Source: Coniferiporia sulphurascens (Eukaryota > Basidiomycota > Agaricomycetes > Hymenochaetales > Hymenochaetaceae). From it: 64,000 nt of DNA. Of this stretch, positions 59,264 through 64,000 are shown piece by piece (positions within the stretch are counted from its first letter, which is position 1; the number at the start of each line of letters is the position of its first letter). The translations under genes and the position numbers were made by a program. The stretch covers positions 1,488,001-1,552,000 of the forward strand of contig NBBA01000004.1 in assembly GCA_002794785.1 (NCBI GenBank). The letters run 5' to 3'. The notes beneath the pieces are model-generated. The model was not told where the DNA came from and made no database searches. It saw only the letters and a program-made list of their open reading frames with translations.

Positions 59264-62108
59264 ATGGCGACCCAAGCTTTACCGTCTTACCTGTCTGCCT
59301 CGACATTCACCACTACCTTGGGCGGTGTCGTGCAGACCGGTGTCGAGACGGTTGTCGTCTCTTCCGTATTACCCACTCAAGCGCTACCCACTTACCTCTC
59401 TGCCTCTACCTTCACTGAAACGATCGGGGGTGTGGAAACAGTCGCGGTCACGACTGTTAACCTGCCATTGACCTACTTCGGACCGAGCGTGAGTAGCCTG
59501 GCTCCCACCGTTTCTTCTGGAGAAGGTACTTAGAATAACCCAATTAATAGATTCCCCTGGGGACTGACTGGACGTTTGCAGGCTCAACCTCGCCTGCATC
59601 CACCACCCAGCCCCCCACTCAGTCTTCAACTGCGATACCTTCTTCTAGCTCTACGCATTCCTCTAGTGCACCGAGCTCTAGTCCATCCATCTCAAATTCT
59701 TCCTCGGGGTCCTCCACATCTTCCCCGTCAACTCCATCGAGCGCTTCCATCTCGTCAGGCACCCCCAGTTCTTCTGCTATTCCGGTACCTGTTAATCTAG
59801 GTTCCAAAGGCCTCTCACCTGGCCAACTGGCTGGCATTATTATTGCGGCGGTAGTTGCGGCAATCGTGGTCGTTATGCTCTTCGTACTCTGGTGCTACCG
59901 CCGCCAGCGTCGTCGGTCGGCTTATGAGCACCCTAATCTGAGCGATTTCGTTATTGTCGATGCGGAAGGCCAGGCGCGCTTCGCAGGCGAAGGCGTCCCA
60001 CGTACAACAGGCGAGGAAGGGGATTCTTTCTTGCGAAGGAGCAGTGAAGCGACCGCTGCTATGCGTGAAGTCGATCCTACTGCTCGTCTGGTAACTGCTC
60101 CCAGTCCCACAGGCAGCGAGAGGACTACCGGCACGACAGTTCCCCCGGAAGGCGTGATTCCTACCGCTCTCAAGACGCCTAGTAGTTCTCCACCTCTTGG
60201 CCCGAAAACTCCCAGTCCATTTTTTCATGCGTCGGCATCATCGCTTTTCTTTAACCCTTCCCGGGGACCGGACCAGTCATTAGTAGGTGCTGCTGCCGGT
60301 GTTCACGTGAAGCGGGATAGCTCGAGTACGCGTGGCTCAACAACATCTGTGTCACCCGGCAGTCCTGTTACTATAGGGAACATCATACCGCCTCAGCGGT
60401 TACTGCAAATGGATGATGAGTGGCGCCAGGAATCGATGGAACAAAGGTCCAGAGCCATTGGCGCTCGTCGAGGTACAACGGAGCTCGGTGAACGTATGAT
60501 TGATCGAATGGGCTCACCCCTCCGTCCTCCGCCCGTCCTCAATGCGGACACAACACCGTCCAGACAGTCATCTCTCCCTTACACTATGCAGACTATAAAC
60601 TCACAACTGGACTCGCCTAGGAGTGACGATGACGAACGGGCGACACTACTGACGGCGCATCACTTCAATATGGGCGAAGGTGGACGCGGCGTGCTCATTC
60701 AAGCAGATAATGATGAGTCAAGTCCGTCGAGCTGGCATTCGAATCTTGGACTCGGTCTGGGTGGCCTGACGCGTCTCAGTCGTCTCAGCTGGTTCCAGCG
60801 TATCGATGCCCGTCGCGCGCATTCACCCAATAGCAGATCAAGCAGGGCCCGTTCCGGCTCTCCAATGCAGCAATTAAGACCAGATCATAGGTCAAGCTTG
60901 GGCGTTCCCCGTCCCGTGTCTGACCTGAGCGTTTCGAGCACTGGGGATACCTTGTACTATGATGCACCTTCGGGACCTTCGTCCATGTCAACGCGTTCCG
61001 GTAGGGGTCGAGCCCCTGAGCGTCCGACCTCTATGCCGCCTCTCCCTCCCCGTGCAGTAACCACTCCTGTTGGCGCGGTTACTACTAGTGCGCCCCAATC
61101 ACCTACGCGCGAAAGCGGAAGTGAGAGCGGTAGCAGTCTTAACCAGCCCGCACTGTTAATGCTTTATCCCTCCTGTGAGCCGACCCCGCTGGTCCCTGCT
61201 AATCCGGATGTTCCAGTGCGGAAACCCGAAACAGCGCAAAGGCGTGAGGAGTCTTTTGACTTACTTGACACGCCTGTTCCCGCTCGTGCTGCCATCTCAC
61301 CGTTTTCAAGTACATCCACACGCGGTGGTCCCGTTGTCCCTCCCGGTTTGGAGCACCTTGCAAATGTCAGATCATGGAGAGATTCAAGCTCGGACATGCC
61401 ATCCTCCGCAACATTTGGAACAGGCAGTGACAATGGGGTTAACATCGACATCTTAGGTACGGGAGGCGACGTACTTGAAGACGCTCCGCCGCGACCGAGA
61501 GAAGGGTGGACTCTTCTGCGATCTGTCACGACGAGCACGGCCGAATCTAGCAGAAGGACGCTTTGGCGGGTGAGAGTTCGTGTCACACTTTCTGGAAAAG
61601 TAAATGAGAGACTGACATTGTTTGAAAGCCCGAGGCAACCGATCTTGCGGACGATGTGCACAGTGCTGTAGGTTCATTGCATTCGATCCCGGATGGCCTC
61701 AGTCCCCTTTCGGCTGCCGGCTCCGGCCCTAACTCCCGTGCACCCTCGCGACACACACAATACAACTCCTCTTCACTAGGGTCCGGCTCGAATGGATCGC
61801 GCTTCTCGCGTGGGCCGTCGCGCCTTAGCGGGAACAACACCGGTACCTCCTCTGGCTCGCAGCTTGGGCACTCCAACTCTATCACTTCGGAGGGGCGGCG
61901 CCGTCCGCGTCGTGAACCTGGCGAGCCGCTCGAGCCGTCTCCTGCAAGCTCAGTTGACTTCCGCCGTGCACGGTTGAGTGCTATTGGTGGGCACAAAACA
62001 CCAGTCACATCACCGCAACGGAGCCCCGCGGCGGATGCGGCGTTCCCTCCTGTTGTCACTGGCTTCGCATCGGCAGGTACCGGCTCGCTTGTTGGGCGTA
62101 CATTCTAG
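59264..62108 (+). CDS. Single-pass plasma-membrane protein with Ser-rich ectodomain and long cytoplasmic tail
   Basis: 909 aa; exons 59264-59525, 59582-61569 and 61629-62108. The N-terminal part repeats a short unit, TQALP(S/T)YLSASTF, at about residues 3-16 and 38-51, each followed by GGV...VETV. A Ser/Thr/Pro-rich stalk follows, then one transmembrane helix (LAGIIIAAVVAAIVVVMLFVLW, near residue 190) with a stop-transfer YRRQRRR. The remaining ~700 residues are cytoplasmic and Ser/Pro-rich. The layout resembles wall-stress sensors of the Mid2/Wsc kind, though no WSC domain is present and no clear signal peptide precedes the ectodomain, so membrane insertion would use the single helix. Function is inferred only. 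Confidence 0.8.
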
Positions 62109-63780
62109 TGCGCGCTTGAAAAGCGCTGCGCTTCTCGATGGCTTCTATTGGGATGGCGTAGGACATTTTCGGCGTGGCTGCGACGTTGGCGAAGTTCGTT
62201 TTCTTGGAAGGACTTTTCATTTTCTCGAAGTGATTTAAAGATTTTTTTTGTGAAAAGTTGTACTCTGCTTTTCCTTTTCCATCAATTACGTGGAGCCGTC
62301 CTGGACACTAGAGTATTGTCACTTTCCGCATGTAGCATTCCCAATTGCTTTACGAACATAATGAAAAATATATATGCCTTCTTTCACCCTTAAGCACTTT
62401 GACAGTGGAATTTTGACACCACAAATGGATATTTCGGCGGCACCAAATGAATTATAATGCATCCATACAGAAACTTCGTTAAAACTGAACGAATACGGCG
62501 GGCTCTCTTAGTCCCATGGTTAATCAGTGGGGTCACTAGAAGATGGAAGCGAGATACTATCTAGGAAGTAGAAGGCGAGTGATGCAGTCAAAAGCGACCG
62601 AAAACATCACATCGACTGTATAAAAACCCCTAAACCTCACTCTCGGTCAACCCATAACACCAATGTTTTTCATTCGTAATTTCGGAGCATAAAACGGGCC
62701 CGCCCTACACTCCACGATTTCGAGCCAAGCTCGTTAAGGGGTAATTGATTTTCTTCGTCTTGTCGTCCCCAGTATGTACTGGCCCGTGCAAGAATAACAC
62801 CGGATAAAAATAAAAATATTTTTACCCGGACCTAACGATGTAAGCGGGGTCGCCCATCCATCAGGTTCCTCAGGCGGGGGCAATTCGCCCGCGTCCAAAT
62901 TCATCCCTACGTCCGATTTGTTCGATCCGCAGGGTGCAGAGGCTCTCGTTCGAAAGCTGTCTGCTGAGGGGTATTTGATTTTTTTAAAAGGCGATCTTGA
63001 ACCTGACAAACTGCCGCTATTGAAAGCAACTAGTAGAATGCCAATCCATGCCGCTAACGTCTACCGTGAAGCCGAGACACCAAGGGCATCGGCATTCGAT
63101 AGGGTCTTAAGAGCACCGGTGAAAGCGCATCCAAAAATGACGGTGTGCGTACACATCGTAAAAAAGCCGGTAGATCGGAAAGTACGAAGATTGAAGAAAT
63201 CGGTCAAGGTGCAGGAGGGCCTATTTATAATAGGTACTTTAATAAACTGTTAGTGGCACGTTGAGGAAAGACGGCGGGCACACTTACATGCAATGAGGTC
63301 GGTACTTCAGAGCCCTGAAAATCCTTGACACAAACATCAAAGTACTCGTCGAACTAGCGGTGCATCGTCGACGGTCCATGAACACCGCCGACAGTTTGAG
63401 GGATATTTGATTTTCACTGCGACCGAGGCTCGACACGACGATGGCGTGACCATCACCAAGTCGAGCTTCGGGAGACCCTCCATTCCTGCGTAAACCTAGA
63501 TGCTTATTAGGATGAGGAACGGTCAACAGGTAAAAGAGACACGCACCATATACTAATAGGAGTAGAGGGTCTGAGGAAACGAACGACTCGCACGATGCAC
63601 CTTATATAGGGCATTCCGCACTCCGCTCGGAAGTCAGAGGCACGTGCCTGATAAGTTTACCCTCGAATACAACTAAACTAACAGTTATATTCTTCAAATT
63701 GTAGGTTGAACTACCTAACACAGGAAACCAACAACTCGTATTGAACACGTAGATATGTAGTTACAAGCGTAAACAATCAA
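62109..63780. other. 1.7 kb region with unassigned ORFs
   Basis: After the membrane-protein stop there is AT-rich 3' flank to about 62700. From 62730 to 63530 both strands have short ORFs that could be exons (plus 62918-63253, containing AEALVRKLSAEGYLIFLKGD; minus 62734-63009, containing GELPPPEEPDGWATPLTSLG), but neither could be joined into a supported gene. A near-repeat (tgagggRtatttgatttt) occurs at about 62965 and 63403, with a weaker copy at about 62740. Confidence 0.35.
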
Positions 63781-63784
63781 GGCT

Positions 63785-64000
63785 CTACCGAACACCGATG
63801 TGCTGCCGGAGGAACCGCAGCTCAGCCTCAAGAGCTATATCATACGTCGGACCTCCGGGGTAAATGTCAAAATGTCCTAAGATTAAACCACAATCAGTTC
63901 CGTATTCACACTGGAAGGGGCTAAAAGAAAGAAGCAGTGCAGCATAGTGCACGGGGCTAGTCCCTGTTCTGCAGCTGATCTCACCTCCGGACGTCTTCAC
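63785..64000 (-). CDS. Partial gene at right edge, 3' terminal exon(s)
   Basis: The minus strand is open from the right edge to a stop at 63785-63787. The last part (LILGHFDIYPGGPTYDIAL, then EAELRFLRQHIGVR) looks like real coding sequence. A GTGAGATC donor near 63983 and a TTTTAG acceptor near 63921 suggest an intron just inside the window, so the exon probably begins around 63920. No family is recognised. Confidence 0.4.
   Translation of the reverse strand: MKTSGGEISCRTGTSPVHYAALLLSFSPFQCEYGTDCGLILGHFDIYPGGPTYDIALEAELRFLRQHIGVR

Noticed and set aside
1..64000. CRISPR arrays, bacterial operons or a biosynthetic gene cluster
   Set aside because: Spliced fungal genes throughout; no direct-repeat/spacer arrays; neighbours are unrelated housekeeping genes and no PKS, NRPS, terpene synthase or P450 is present.

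Overview
The window is nuclear DNA of a filamentous basidiomycete, most likely an agaricomycete mushroom-forming fungus. The evidence is dense genes cut by many 45-80 nt GT-AG introns, several exons of only 15-22 nt, an agaricomycete-type GPI-anchored aspartic protease, a Ser-rich small secreted protein, DM9 and F-box proteins, and a fungal LINE with endonuclease, reverse transcriptase and RNase H. All gene models were made by hand from reading frame, splice signals and family similarity. Exon sums are in frame in every complete model except the Zn2Cys6 factor.

Layout, left to right: BUB1-type checkpoint protein (-, kinase end off the left edge); short-chain dehydrogenase (-); Ras GTPase-activating protein of the S. 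pombe Gap1 type (+); a 2.2 kb stretch with no recognisable gene; GH5 exo-beta-1,3-glucanase (-); Zn2Cys6 transcription factor (-); single-pass membrane protein of unknown function (-); F-box protein (+); GPI-anchored aspartic protease (-); a 6.7 kb LINE (+); ER-lumenal DnaJ of the Scj1 type (+); a mostly empty 1.8 kb stretch with a possible Rab relic; small secreted protein (+); cullin-3 (-); exportin-T/LOS1 (-); Rim20/PalA-like BRO1 protein (+); DM9-repeat protein (+); TPR protein (-); leucine-rich-repeat protein (+); forkhead factor (+); conserved protein of unknown function (-); Ser-rich membrane protein (+); and the 3' end of one more gene at the right edge.

Most genes are housekeeping or regulatory and unrelated to one another: spindle checkpoint, Ras off-switch, ubiquitin ligase scaffold, tRNA export, pH signalling/ESCRT, ER folding and cell-wall glucan turnover. 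There is no sign of a biosynthetic cluster. Closely spaced divergent pairs probably share promoters: SDR/Gap1, membrane protein/F-box, LOS1/Rim20, TPR/LRR, and the pair around 59 kb.

The most informative observations are these. BUB1 has tandemly duplicated mini-exons, each encoding an ABBA-type motif and one adding a KEN box. The LINE is young-looking, with a perfect 14-bp target duplication and a 43-nt A tail; it sits in a formerly ~280-bp divergent promoter, and each of its two ORFs carries exactly one in-frame stop. Finally, five unrelated genes each contain a coding microexon of 15-22 nt.
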